From an uncultured Oscillospiraceae bacterium (GTDB lineage: Bacteria; Bacillota_A; Clostridia; Oscillospirales; Oscillospiraceae): a stretch of DNA of 64,000 bases. This document shows positions 41,764 to 51,515 of this stretch, piece by piece (the stretch's first letter is position 1; each line of letters opens with the position of its first letter). A model generated the notes under the pieces. That model searched no databases. It was not told the origin of the DNA and was given only the letters and a program-made list of their open reading frames with translations. Where the stretch lies: the NCBI GenBank assembly GCA_947631215.1, contig CANRKN010000002.1, forward strand, positions 14,222 through 78,221. Reading direction: 5' to 3'. The translations under genes were made by a program, and so were the position numbers.

Positions 41764-43074
41764 ATGGCTAGAACGAAAGGTAAAAAAGAGGGCCGCTCCC
41801 TGTTCCCGGAGCATGGGCCCATCGCCGACAACGGCCGGGAGATACTGCTCTCCCTGAAAAACATAGACATCACCTTCGGCAAGGGCGACAACGCCGTCCG
41901 GGCCGTGCAAAACGCGTCCTTCGACATCTACAAGGGGGAGACTTTCTCCCTGGTGGGCGAGTCCGGCTCCGGCAAGACCACCATCGGCCGGGCCGTCATC
42001 CGGGTCAACCCCCTGGCGGCCGGCGAGATAGACTATAAGGGCGTGCGCATCTCGGGAAAGATACCCCATGCCCTGGACCGGGAGGTCATCCGAAACGTGC
42101 AGATGGTCTTCCAGGACCCTGCCGCGAGTTTGAACGAGCGGGCCACGGTGGACTACATCATCTCCGAGGGCCTTTATAACTTCGGCCTGTTCGAGAACGA
42201 GGCGGACCGCGTCCGCAAGGTGGAGAATATAATAAAAGAAGTGGGCCTGCTGCCCGAGCACCTGACCCGGTACCCCCATGAGTTCTCCGGCGGCCAGCGC
42301 CAGCGCATCGGCATCGCCCGGGCCATGGTCATGGAGCCGGAGCTGGTGGTGGCGGACGAGCCCATCTCCGCCCTGGACGTTTCCATCCGCGCCCAGGTGC
42401 TGAACCTGATGAAGAAGTTCCAGCGGGAGGACGACGTAACCTACCTCTTCATCGCCCATGACCTCTCCGTGGTCCGGTTCATCTCCGACCGTATCGGCGT
42501 CATCTACAAGGGCCGCATCGTAGAGGTGGCGGACGCGGAGGAGCTGTTTGACTTCCCACTGCACCCCTACACCCACTCGCTGATATCCGCTATCCCCATC
42601 CCGGACCCGCGGCTTGAAAAGAACAAGGTCCAGTACGTCTACGACCCCTCCCAGCACGACTACAGCGAGGACAAGCCGGAGTTCGTGTGTATCGGCCATG
42701 ACCACTGGGTCTACGGCAACAAGAAGGAGATAGAGCAGTACAAGGCCATCCGGGAGGCGGGCGTGCCCGTCAAGGCCATCACCATCGGCGACCCGGAGAC
42801 CGCCGCCCAGGAGCAGGCCGCGGCTATCGACGCGGCGGAGGCCGCCGCCGAGGCGGAGTTCCTGAAGGCCCCGGTCCACGATACCGGCAGCATCTGGTAC
42901 ACGCTCCTGAGCTTCCTGCTGCCCATCCCCGGCTTCATCGCGGGGGCCATATTCCGGCGGCACAACCACATGCGAAACTACAGAGCCTGTAAAAAGGGCG
43001 CCGTGGCCGGCATCATCACCCTTGGGGCGGTCCTCGCCATCCTGGGCCTGCTGATCGCGGCGACGGTGATCTGA
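41764..43074 (+). CDS. oppF: oligopeptide ABC transporter ATPase, OppF/AmiF type, with C-terminal membrane helices
   Basis: A 436-residue ATPase: Walker [10 protein letters not shown] near residue 66, Q-loop [18 protein letters not shown], signature FSGGQRQR and Walker [13 protein letters not shown]. AmiF-type proteins end shortly after the segment here reading IEQYKAI (near 328). This protein continues for about 105 residues: an Ala/Glu-rich stretch ([17 protein letters not shown]) and two strongly hydrophobic segments ([17 protein letters not shown] and [20 protein letters not shown]) separated by a basic loop. This would anchor the ATPase in the membrane. The Ami-like core suggests normal ATP hydrolysis. 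Confidence 0.9.
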   Translation: MARTKGKKEGRSLFPEHGPIADNGREILLSLKNIDITFGKGDNAVRAVQNASFDIYKGETFSLVGESGSGKTTIGRAVIRVNPLAAGEIDYKGVRISGKIPHALDREVIRNVQMVFQDPAASLNERATVDYIISEGLYNFGLFENEADRVRKVENIIKEVGLLPEHLTRYPHEFSGGQRQRIGIARAMVMEPELVVADEPISALDVSIRAQVLNLMKKFQREDDVTYLFIAHDLSVVRFISDRIGVIYKGRIVEVADAEELFDFPLHPYTHSLISAIPIPDPRLEKNKVQYVYDPSQHDYSEDKPEFVCIGHDHWVYGNKKEIEQYKAIREAGVPVKAITIGDPETAAQEQAAAIDAAEAAAEAEFLKAPVHDTGSIWYTLLSFLLPIPGFIAGAIFRRHNHMRNYRACKKGAVAGIITLGAVLAILGLLIAATVI

Positions 43075-43077
43075 CAA

Positions 43078-44340
43078 ATGCGGGCCGCGAGACAAAAGTA
43101 CGAGCCACACCTTCCTCCTGTGGAACACGTCGAGCTGACCTCCGCCCATTCCGGGCGGAGGCTGGCCCTGGCGCTGGTCCTGCTGGGGGTGGGTGTGGCC
43201 GCGCTGGTCTATGCCGTCATGCAGCTCTACGGTACCAAGGCGGGCTGGCATATCATCGACGCGGAGATCACCGGCAACCTCTCCTGCGAGGGGGACTTCT
43301 CCCTCACCTATGAGCTGGGCGCCGGGGAGGAGAAGGTGAGCGCGGAGAACCGTGCCCTCACGGTGCTTTATACAAGCGCGGCGGAGCGGGCATATGCGCT
43401 GTTCAACGTGGACGCGGAGCCGGCCAGCGGCTCCCTGGCCTGGCTGAACGCCCACCCCAACGAGGAGGTCGCCCTGGACGCGGCGCTCTATAAGGCGCTG
43501 GAGGAGGTAGCTGCCTCCGGGGACAGGACCCTCTACATGGGTCCCGCCTGGGGCTACTATGAGAATGTGTTTTCCTGCGGTGACGACGCCATGACGGCGG
43601 ACTTCGACCCGGCTCAGAACAGGGATATAAAGGCCTGGTACGCTGCCTGCGCCGCCTTCGCCAATGACCCCGGGGCGGTGGACGTGGAGCTGCTGGGCGA
43701 TGATATGGCCCGTCTGAAGGTGTCGGAGGAGTATCTGGCCTTCGCCGAGGAGAATGAACTGGACGCCTTCCTGGACTTCGGCTGGATGAAAAACGCCTTC
43801 ATCACGGACTACCTGGCCGATACGCTGCTGGACCACGGCTATACCCGCGGGGCTCTGTCCAGCTACGACGGCTTCTACCGGTGTCTGGACGACAGGGACG
43901 TGGTCTACGGCCTGGGCATCCTGGACAGGCCGGAAGGAGAACCCATCGAGGCCGCGACTATGACCTACGCCGGACAGCTGCGGATGGTCAGTCTCTGGGA
44001 CTACCCCGTGGATGAGCAGAGTGCAGGGAAGTTTTATGCATTCCGGGACGGCCATATCCTCACCCCCTATATGGACCCGGCGGACGGGCTCACCAGGTGC
44101 GCCGTCCATGACCTGACCGGGTATTCCGACACGCTTACATGCGGGGAGCTGGCGTTGAAGCTGGCGCCCATATTCGTGGCGGATGGCCTGGATACGGCGG
44201 CGCTCAAAGAGCTGGCCGGGGAGGGGGCCTATACGGCCTGGTGCGGGGACGGGAAGGTCCTTCATACAGACCCGGATATAGAGCTGATAAACCTGTATGA
44301 GACAGACGCGCTGAAATACGAGGCTGTATACGCCGGATAA
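43078..44340 (+). CDS. membrane-anchored, degenerate ApbE-like protein
   Basis: A 420-residue protein with one N-terminal membrane helix (LALALVLLGVGVAALVYAVM) and an outside domain. The order of segments follows ApbE, the FAD:protein FMN transferase: a start like 'xLFxxxDxxSxLxxLN' (ALFNVDAEPASGSLAWLN), LDFGWMKNAFITDYLADTLL matching the 'LDLGGIAKGYAVDxAAxxL' helix, YTRGALSSYDGFYRC in place of the Gly-Gly-Asp strand, and FRDGHILTPYMDP in place of 'HIIDPxTG'. Key catalytic residues (GGD, DALST) are not conserved, so it is probably not an active flavin transferase. It closes the transporter operon 4 bases after oppF and may be an accessory subunit. Confidence 0.65.
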   Translation: MRAARQKYEPHLPPVEHVELTSAHSGRRLALALVLLGVGVAALVYAVMQLYGTKAGWHIIDAEITGNLSCEGDFSLTYELGAGEEKVSAENRALTVLYTSAAERAYALFNVDAEPASGSLAWLNAHPNEEVALDAALYKALEEVAASGDRTLYMGPAWGYYENVFSCGDDAMTADFDPAQNRDIKAWYAACAAFANDPGAVDVELLGDDMARLKVSEEYLAFAEENELDAFLDFGWMKNAFITDYLADTLLDHGYTRGALSSYDGFYRCLDDRDVVYGLGILDRPEGEPIEAATMTYAGQLRMVSLWDYPVDEQSAGKFYAFRDGHILTPYMDPADGLTRCAVHDLTGYSDTLTCGELALKLAPIFVADGLDTAALKELAGEGAYTAWCGDGKVLHTDPDIELINLYETDALKYEAVYAG

Positions 44341-44346
44341 ATCAAT

Positions 44347-44379
44347 ATACCGCTGCCCGCAGGGGCGGCGGTATTTTTT
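44347..44379 (+). terminator. terminator of the oligopeptide transporter operon
   Basis: A 12-bp stem ATACCGCTGCCC (44347-44358) pairing with 44363-44374 (one G-T pair), a 4-base loop and a T run after it. Confidence 0.88.
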
Positions 44380-44420
44380 GCCTGTTCCCATTGGATAAAA
44401 CCGATAAACAGGATAATTTT

Positions 44421-44437
44421 ACAAGAAACGTTTTTGT
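44421..44437. promoter_or_regulatory. near-palindrome upstream of the Fbp-type promoter
   Basis: ACAAGAAACGTTTTTGT is symmetric around ACGT with two mismatched positions and ends 6 bases before the -35 box of the next promoter. It could be an activator or repressor site; nothing identifies the protein. Confidence 0.35.
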
Positions 44438-44443
44438 GATATA

Positions 44444-44472
44444 TTGACATTCGTGAAGGGCCGAACTATAAT
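44444..44472 (+). promoter_or_regulatory. consensus sigma-A promoter of the Fbp-type transporter operon
   Basis: -35 TTGACA (44444-44449), 17-base spacer, -10 TATAAT (44467-44472): both boxes perfect. Confidence 0.92.
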
Positions 44473-44533
44473 ACTTGGTAAGTGACAGCAAATCGTTAGC
44501 TTGTCAAAACATTACACATAAGGAGGCATTCCC

Positions 44534-45637
44534 ATGAAGAAGTATCTTGCGATGCTCCTGGCCCTGATCATGGTCCTGGCGCTGGCTGTCCCCGCGATGG
44601 CCGCCGAGGAGACCGAGTTCGATCCGGACCTGGTGGCCGCCGCCCAGGAAGAGGGCGAGCTGGTGGTCTACGGTTCCTGCGAGGAGCCCTACCTGGCCGC
44701 CGCCGCGGAGAAGTTCCAGGAGATGTTCGGCATCGAGGTCGCCTATCAGCGCCTCTCCACCGGCGAGGTCCAGGCGAAGATCGAGGAGGAGAACGGCAAT
44801 CCCTCCGCCGACGTCTGGTTCGGCGGCACCACCGACCCCTACAACGTGGTCGCGGCCGAGGGCCTGCTGGAGCCCTATGAGGCTGTCAACGCCAGCCACC
44901 TGACCGGCGACCAGTACAAGCACGCCGAGGGCATGTGGTACGGCATCTACAAGGGCATCCTGGGCATCATGGTCAACAAGGATGAGCTGGAGCGCATGGA
45001 GCTGCCCGTCCCCGAGGACTGGGCCGACCTGACCGACCCCCAGTATGAAGGCCTCATTTGGATGTCCAACTACAACACCGCCGGCACCGCCAAGCTGGTC
45101 ATCAACACCATGATCCAGAAGTACGGCCACGACGAGGGCATCCAGTACCTGGTAGACCTGGACAAGAACATCGAGGTCTATACCAAGTCCGGCTCCGGTC
45201 CGTCCAAGAACATCGGCACCGGTGAGTGCGTCATCGGCATCGGCTTCCTGCATGACGGCATCACCCAGATCATCGACAACGGCTACGAGAACGTCCAGCT
45301 GATCATCCCCTCCAGCGGCACCTCCTTTGAGATCGGCGCCACCGCCATCTTCAAGGGCGCGGCCCATCCCAACGCCGCCAAGCTCTGGATCGAGTACGCT
45401 CTGAGCCCTGAGTGCGTCAACCAGGCCAAGGACACCGGCTCCTACCAGTTCCTGGTCATCGACAACGCCGAGCAGCCCGAGCAGGCCGCCGAGTTCGGCC
45501 TGGACCCCGAGAACGTCATGGAGTATGACTTCGAGGACGCCACCAACAACATCGGCACCTATGTGGAAGAGGTCATGGAGGCCCTGGCCAATGCCGGCGC
45601 CGACACCGAGGACGCCGGTCGTTTCCAGACCGAGTGA
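44534..45637 (+). CDS. Fbp/AfuA-type ABC transporter substrate-binding protein
   Basis: A 367-residue exported binding protein of the iron(III)/2-aminoethylphosphonate (FbpA-like) cluster: GELVVYGSCEEPYLAAAAEK at the mature N-terminus, ADVWFGGTTDPYNVV and WYGIYKGILGIMVNKDEL. The signal peptide ends AMA-AEE with no lipobox cysteine, which is unusual for a Gram-positive binding protein. AAGGAGG precedes the ATG. Typical FbpA iron-binding tyrosines cannot be assigned by eye, so ferric iron is the default guess, not a proven substrate. It is followed by its permease and ATPase. Confidence 0.85.
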   Translation: MKKYLAMLLALIMVLALAVPAMAAEETEFDPDLVAAAQEEGELVVYGSCEEPYLAAAAEKFQEMFGIEVAYQRLSTGEVQAKIEEENGNPSADVWFGGTTDPYNVVAAEGLLEPYEAVNASHLTGDQYKHAEGMWYGIYKGILGIMVNKDELERMELPVPEDWADLTDPQYEGLIWMSNYNTAGTAKLVINTMIQKYGHDEGIQYLVDLDKNIEVYTKSGSGPSKNIGTGECVIGIGFLHDGITQIIDNGYENVQLIIPSSGTSFEIGATAIFKGAAHPNAAKLWIEYALSPECVNQAKDTGSYQFLVIDNAEQPEQAAEFGLDPENVMEYDFEDATNNIGTYVEEVMEALANAGADTEDAGRFQTE

Positions 45638-45672
45638 GTCTTATCCCAGTTTGATATGAACTGAACCTGCGG

Positions 45673-45702
45673 CGGGGGATGGTGCGTATGCCCCATCCCC
45701 CG
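45673..45702 (+). terminator. attenuating hairpin between binding protein and permease genes
   Basis: A 10-bp stem CGGGGGATGG (45673-45682) with its complement (45693-45702) and a 10-base loop, no T run beyond TTT. Same arrangement as in the oligopeptide operon. Confidence 0.65.
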
Positions 45703-45737
45703 TTTCCCATTTTTAAGAGGAGAGAGGAGGGAGCTAT

Positions 45738-47450
45738 ATGGCGAGGAGCCAGAGCGCGGCGCTTGACCGGAAAAAGCTGATGGCCGACCCTGTGATGGTG
45801 GGCACCATCGTGGTGCTCATCACGTTCCTGACGCTGTTCATCCTGTACCCCCTGGCCATCCTGCTGGTGGATAGCGTTTACGGCGATAACGGCCTGACGC
45901 TGGACATCTTCAAGCGGGTCATGGCTATGGCCAACTTCCGCAAAGCCATCACCAATACTTTGAAAGTGGGCTTCCTGGTGGGGCTGCTGTCGGCGGCGGT
46001 GGGTCTGCTGTTCGCCTACGTGGAGGTCTACGTGAAGGTGGGCCGGGGCGTGGGCGGCCTGTTTAAGGTGGTCTCTATGCTGCCGGTGGTCTCGCCTCCC
46101 TTCGTGCTGAGCCTTTCCATGATCATGCTCTTCGGCAAGGCGGGGCTCATCACCCGTTTTTTGCTGCACATCTACGACAACAGCGTATACGGCTTCTGGG
46201 GCATCGTCATCGTCCAGACCCTGACCTTCTTCCCGGTCTGCTACATGATGCTCAAGGGCCTTTTGAAGAACATAGACCCCTCCCTGGAGGAGGCGGCCCG
46301 GGACATGGGCGCGGGGCGGATGAAGGTATTCACCAGCGTGACGCTGCCCCTGCTGCTGCCGGGCCTGGGCAACGCCTTTCTCGTCACGTTTATCGAGTCC
46401 ATCGCGGACTTCGCAAACCCCATGATCATCGGCGGGTCCTACGATACCCTGGCGACGACCATCTACTTACAGATCACCGGCGCCTACGACAAGCAGGGCG
46501 CGGCGGCCATGGCCGTGGTGCTGCTGACCATAACCCTTCTGATGTTCGCGGTACAGAAGTATTACCTGGAGGCCAAGACGGCCGCCACCCTCACGGGCAA
46601 GGCCTCCCGGGGCCGCATGCTCATCGAGGACAAGAGCGTGACCCGTCCGCTGACGCTTCTGTGCTCCCTGGCCGCGGCCTTCGTCATCATGATGTATCTT
46701 TGCGTGCCCATCGGCGCGCTGTTCCCCACGTGGGGCTATAAGTTCACCCCGCTGACCTTCAAGTGGTTCAGCCAGGTGTTCACCCGCTACAAGGGCTTCA
46801 AGGCCTTTACGGACTCCTTCGTGCTGAGCCTCATTTCCGCCCCCATCACGGCGCTGTTGAGCATGATCATCTCCTACCTGGTGGTGAAACGGAAGTTCAA
46901 GGCCAAGGGCTTCATCGAGGCGGTATCCATGCTGGCCATGGCCGTGCCCGGCACGGTGCTGGGCGTGGGATACATAAGGGGCTTCTCGGGCGGCCTGTTC
47001 CACACGGGGCTCCTGCAGGGCATCTACGGCAGCGCCGCCATCCTCATCATCGTGTTCGTGGTGCGCTCCCTGCCTACCGGCACCCGCAGCGGCATCTCCG
47101 CCCTGCGGCAGATCGACAAGTCCATCGAAGAGTCGGCCTACGACATGGGCGCGGACAGCTTCAAGGTGTTCATGACCGTGACGCTGCCCCTCATCAAGGA
47201 CTCGTTCCTCTCCGGCCTCGTCACCGCCTTCGTGCGGAGCATCACCGCCATCTCCGCCATCATCCTGCTGGTGACGCCGCAGTTTTTGCTCATCACCGTG
47301 CAGATCAACGAGTTCGCGGAGAAGGGCTCCTATTCCATCGCCTGCGCCTTCGCCACCATACTGATAATCATCACCTACGGCGCGGTGCTTCTTATGAATC
47401 TGTTCATCCGCTTTTTCGGCACCAGCAGAAAGCTAAAGGAGGATGCGTGA
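45738..47450 (+). CDS. Fbp/AfuB-type ABC transporter permease (two fused permease domains)
   Basis: A 570-residue permease containing two transmembrane domains in one chain, about 12 helices. Each half has an EAA loop: LEEAARDMGAGRMKVFTSVTLP in the first and IEESAYDMGADSFKVFMTVTLP in the second. This double layout is the standard one for iron(III) and related permeases of the Fbp/Sfu/Hit group. GAGAGGAGGG precedes the ATG. It ends just before the ATPase gene. Confidence 0.9.
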   Translation: MARSQSAALDRKKLMADPVMVGTIVVLITFLTLFILYPLAILLVDSVYGDNGLTLDIFKRVMAMANFRKAITNTLKVGFLVGLLSAAVGLLFAYVEVYVKVGRGVGGLFKVVSMLPVVSPPFVLSLSMIMLFGKAGLITRFLLHIYDNSVYGFWGIVIVQTLTFFPVCYMMLKGLLKNIDPSLEEAARDMGAGRMKVFTSVTLPLLLPGLGNAFLVTFIESIADFANPMIIGGSYDTLATTIYLQITGAYDKQGAAAMAVVLLTITLLMFAVQKYYLEAKTAATLTGKASRGRMLIEDKSVTRPLTLLCSLAAAFVIMMYLCVPIGALFPTWGYKFTPLTFKWFSQVFTRYKGFKAFTDSFVLSLISAPITALLSMIISYLVVKRKFKAKGFIEAVSMLAMAVPGTVLGVGYIRGFSGGLFHTGLLQGIYGSAAILIIVFVVRSLPTGTRSGISALRQIDKSIEESAYDMGADSFKVFMTVTLPLIKDSFLSGLVTAFVRSITAISAIILLVTPQFLLITVQINEFAEKGSYSIACAFATILIIITYGAVLLMNLFIRFFGTSRKLKEDA

Positions 47451-47451
47451 T

Positions 47452-48528
<1,077 letters not shown>

Positions 48529-48535
48529 AAGGTAA

Positions 48536-48565
48536 GGAGGCCGCCTGACGGCGGCCTCCGTTTTT
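48536..48565 (+). terminator. terminator after the Fbp-type operon
   Basis: A perfect 10-bp stem GGAGGCCGCC (48536-48545) with its complement (48550-48559), loop TGAC and a T5 run (48561-48565). It ends only three bases before the next start codon. Confidence 0.9.
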
Positions 48566-48568
48566 GTC

Positions 48569-50197
48569 ATGAGCGAGAGTAAAAGGATACAGGCCTGGCT
48601 GGACGCGGCGGCCCGGGATGAGCCGGTGTGGATTGCCGACGTGCGCCAGGCCGCTGGGGAGGACCGGGACAGCCTGCCCCTGACCGTGCGGCTCCTGGGC
48701 TTTGACGGCGGGACACGGGACTTTGCTATTCCCGTTCCCCGGTGGGAGACGGGGGAGGGCAGGGACTTTGCATGGGAATACCTGCGGGCGGCGGTGTTCA
48801 ATATCCTTGCTGTCCACAGCGGCCGCAGGGCACAGTTTTCCTATGATAAGGGAAACGACGGCCTCCGCGGTCTTATAGAGCGGCTCCCGGCGGCGTTTCA
48901 GATAAATGAAGGCCAGCGCAATGGCTATGGCAAGACGATCAATGTGGCGAACCGGCTGTGCAGGAGCTCCGGCGGCGGGGCGTTCGCCTTTGACTTGGAG
49001 GGAGCAGACTTGCCTGTGCCGGAGCCTTGCGCCCGGAAAGAGGGCGCGGACCTCGCAAAACGCCTGAAAGAGGCGGCGGAAAGAGCGGGGAAGGGCTTAT
49101 ATTGCGGCGTGGACGTGGGCGGCACGGACATAAAGCTGGCGCTGGCGAGGGACGGGAAACTGCTGGATGTGCGGGTGCTGGACTGGGACCCCTCCCAAAG
49201 CCCCGCGGCGGAGGGTATCATAAGGCCCCTCATGACCTTTATCCGAAGCGCACTCAATGACGCCGCGCCCGGCCAAAGACCAGATGGCCTGGGCGTCAGC
49301 TTTCCCGATGTGGTCATCCGTGACCGCATCGTTGGCGGGGAGACCCCCAAGACGAAGAGGATGCGGGAGCGGGCGGAGGACTATGAGGCGGAGTTTGCCA
49401 AGCTCACCGGCCTGAAGGATACCTTGGCGGCGCTGTGTGTGCCGGGCGCGCCGGTGCACATCATCAACGACGGCCACATGGCCGCCTTCACCGCGGCCAT
49501 GGAGATGGCCCACGGGGACAGGGAGGGGGAGCTTTCCCGAGGCGTCATCGCCCACACCCTGGGCACGGACTTGGGCACCGGGTGGCTGGAGCCGGACGGC
49601 TCGGTGCCGGAGGGCCCTATGGAGCTATACGATCTGCTCCTGGACCTGGGCAGCGTGCCCAGCCGGGCGCTGGACAGCGTAGACCTGCGTGCTGTCCGCA
49701 ACGAAAATTCCGGCCTGCCCGGGGCCCGGCGGTATATGGGCCAGGCGGCAGCATTTAGGCTGGCGTGGGCGCTGGACCCATCTCTGCTGGACGGCTTCAC
49801 GGTCCGGGAGGGGGAGAGCGTGCGCATCCGCGCCTGGCCCGATATGCGTAAGCCCTGTCTTGCCCACCTCATGCAAAAGGCGGAGGAGGGCCATCCCGCG
49901 GCCCGGGAGGTATTCCGCCGCATCGGGATGCACTTGGGCCAGGTGTGCCGGGAGGAGGACTGGCTTCTGCGGCCCGGCACGGATACCCGCTGGCTCTTCG
50001 GCCGGTTCGTGAAGAGCCCGGCCTGCTTCGATCTGCTCCGGGAGGGCTGCGCCTCCGCAGCGCCACATATCCGTCTGGAGGCGGCGGATGAGGGTCTTGC
50101 CAACACGCCCATCATGAGAGCGCTGGCCCGGCAGGGCGCCGGGGCGGTGGCCCAGTACGGCCAGGCGGTGGGGGCGCTGTACTACGCACTGTTTTAG
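48569..50197 (+). CDS. ROK-like (sugar kinase/ASKHA fold) protein with N-terminal extension
   Basis: A 542-residue protein. Residues from about 177 on carry an ASKHA-type phosphate motif, YCGVDVGGTDIKLALARDGK, and later HIINDGHMAAFTAAMEMA and HTLGTDLGTGWL, as in ROK sugar kinases. The first ~175 residues are an extension I do not recognise. A classical ROK zinc motif (CxCGxxGC) is not visible, so kinase activity is uncertain. The ATG lies three bases after a terminator T run and no Shine-Dalgarno sequence is free, so how it is expressed is unclear. It is a single gene before the pyrimidine operon. Confidence 0.65.
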   Translation: MSESKRIQAWLDAAARDEPVWIADVRQAAGEDRDSLPLTVRLLGFDGGTRDFAIPVPRWETGEGRDFAWEYLRAAVFNILAVHSGRRAQFSYDKGNDGLRGLIERLPAAFQINEGQRNGYGKTINVANRLCRSSGGGAFAFDLEGADLPVPEPCARKEGADLAKRLKEAAERAGKGLYCGVDVGGTDIKLALARDGKLLDVRVLDWDPSQSPAAEGIIRPLMTFIRSALNDAAPGQRPDGLGVSFPDVVIRDRIVGGETPKTKRMRERAEDYEAEFAKLTGLKDTLAALCVPGAPVHIINDGHMAAFTAAMEMAHGDREGELSRGVIAHTLGTDLGTGWLEPDGSVPEGPMELYDLLLDLGSVPSRALDSVDLRAVRNENSGLPGARRYMGQAAAFRLAWALDPSLLDGFTVREGESVRIRAWPDMRKPCLAHLMQKAEEGHPAAREVFRRIGMHLGQVCREEDWLLRPGTDTRWLFGRFVKSPACFDLLREGCASAAPHIRLEAADEGLANTPIMRALARQGAGAVAQYGQAVGALYYALF

Positions 50198-50220
50198 TGG
50201 AATTTGTTTCCTCTCCGGCG

Positions 50221-50249
50221 TTGACAAGCGGTGCCACACATGGTATAAT
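50221..50249 (+). promoter_or_regulatory. perfect-consensus promoter of the pyrimidine operon
   Basis: -35 TTGACA (50221-50226), 17-base spacer, -10 TATAAT (50244-50249) with TGG before it (extended -10). The leader to pyrC is only about 28 bases, leaving no room for a PyrR attenuator. Confidence 0.95.
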
Positions 50250-50284
50250 GCCCGCCAATGGATACCATATAAGGGGGGCTGGAC

Positions 50285-51490
50285 ATGGGCGCGGTCAATA
50301 ATTTCGCATTCTTCCCCGCGTCGCTGTCCCTCCGTTGTCCTGGCTTCGGCGGGACCGCCATTCCCTTTTTGAAGGACAAAGGTGAATATGCCGTTTTTCC
50401 CGGCTTTTGCGATGTGCATGTGCATTTCCGCGAGCCGGGATTTTCCTATAAAGAGACCATCGCCACCGGCTCCGCCGCCGCGGCCCGCGGGGGCTATACC
50501 GCCGTGTGCACCATGCCGAACCTGTCCCCGGTGCCGGACAGCCCGGAGACGCTGGCGGTCCAGGAGGACATAATAGCCCGGGACGCCCTTATCCACGTCT
50601 ATCCCTACGGCGCCATTACGGCGGGGGAGATGGGCGAGCGCTTGGCGGACATGGCCGGCATGACCGGCGCCATCGCCTTTTCCGACGACGGCCGGGGCGT
50701 CCAGTCCGAGGATATGATGCGTGCGGCTATGAGGTCGGCCAAGCGCCTGGGGAAGATCATTGCCGCCCACTGTGAGGTAAACTCGCTGCTCCATGGCGGC
50801 TATATCCATGACGGGGCCTACGCCGCCGCCCACGGCCACAGGGGCATATCCTCGGAGAGCGAGTGGCGGGAAATAGAGCGTGACCTCCGCCTCGCGAAGG
50901 AGACGGGCTGCGCCTATCACGTGTGCCACATCTCCACCAAGGAGAGCATGGCCCTCATCCGGGCGGCCAAGGCCGAAGGGGTGGACGTGACATGCGAGAC
51001 AGGGCCCCACTACCTCATATTGGATGAAAACGACCTTGAAGAGGACGGACGGTTCAAGATGAACCCGCCCCTGCGGTCCAAGGCCGACCGGGAGGCGCTC
51101 ATCGAGGGGCTTTTGGACGGCACCATCGACATGATCGCCACGGACCACGCCCCCCACAGCCGGGAGGAGAAGAGCTGTGGCCTCGCCGGCAGCGCCATGG
51201 GCATTGTGGGGCTGGAGACCGCCTTTCCGGCGCTGTATACGAATTTGGTGAAGCCCGGCGTCATCAGCCTGGACAGGCTCATGGAGCTTATGGTCTACAA
51301 CCCCCGCAAGCGGTTCAACATCCCCCTGGGGGAGGATTACACGGTGTGGGAGCTGGGAAAACGCTTCACCGTGGACCCGGAAAAATTCCTCTCCAGGGGC
51401 CGGGCCACGCCCTTTGCCGGGCGGGAGCTTTACGGCGTCTGCCGGCTCACCGTCTGCGGCGGCAGGGTGGTCTATAAGAGCGAAGAATAA
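50285..51490 (+). CDS. pyrC: dihydroorotase
   Basis: Closes carbamoyl-aspartate to dihydroorotate, the third step of UMP synthesis. The 401-residue protein is of the class I amidohydrolase type, with the metal site HVHFREPG (His45, His47), AHCEVNS, the CHIST segment and the late DHAPHSREEK. The N-terminal 35 residues are shorter and less typical than usual. The ATG at 50285 follows AGGGGGG. It is first in the operon and directly behind a consensus promoter. Confidence 0.93.
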   Translation: MGAVNNFAFFPASLSLRCPGFGGTAIPFLKDKGEYAVFPGFCDVHVHFREPGFSYKETIATGSAAAARGGYTAVCTMPNLSPVPDSPETLAVQEDIIARDALIHVYPYGAITAGEMGERLADMAGMTGAIAFSDDGRGVQSEDMMRAAMRSAKRLGKIIAAHCEVNSLLHGGYIHDGAYAAAHGHRGISSESEWREIERDLRLAKETGCAYHVCHISTKESMALIRAAKAEGVDVTCETGPHYLILDENDLEEDGRFKMNPPLRSKADREALIEGLLDGTIDMIATDHAPHSREEKSCGLAGSAMGIVGLETAFPALYTNLVKPGVISLDRLMELMVYNPRKRFNIPLGEDYTVWELGKRFTVDPEKFLSRGRATPFAGRELYGVCRLTVCGGRVVYKSEE

Positions 51491-51515
51491 TACCATCGAT
51501 ATATTGGAGGCGCAC

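Noticed and set aside
41740..44391. An 883-codon antisense open frame across oppF and the ApbE-like gene, and similar long antisense frames at 49625-51589 and 51447-53249
   Set aside because: Antisense shadows of well-supported genes; no motifs, no plausible starts.
50250..50284. PyrR-binding attenuator before pyrC
   Set aside because: The leader is about 28 bases, too short for anti-terminator and terminator structures.
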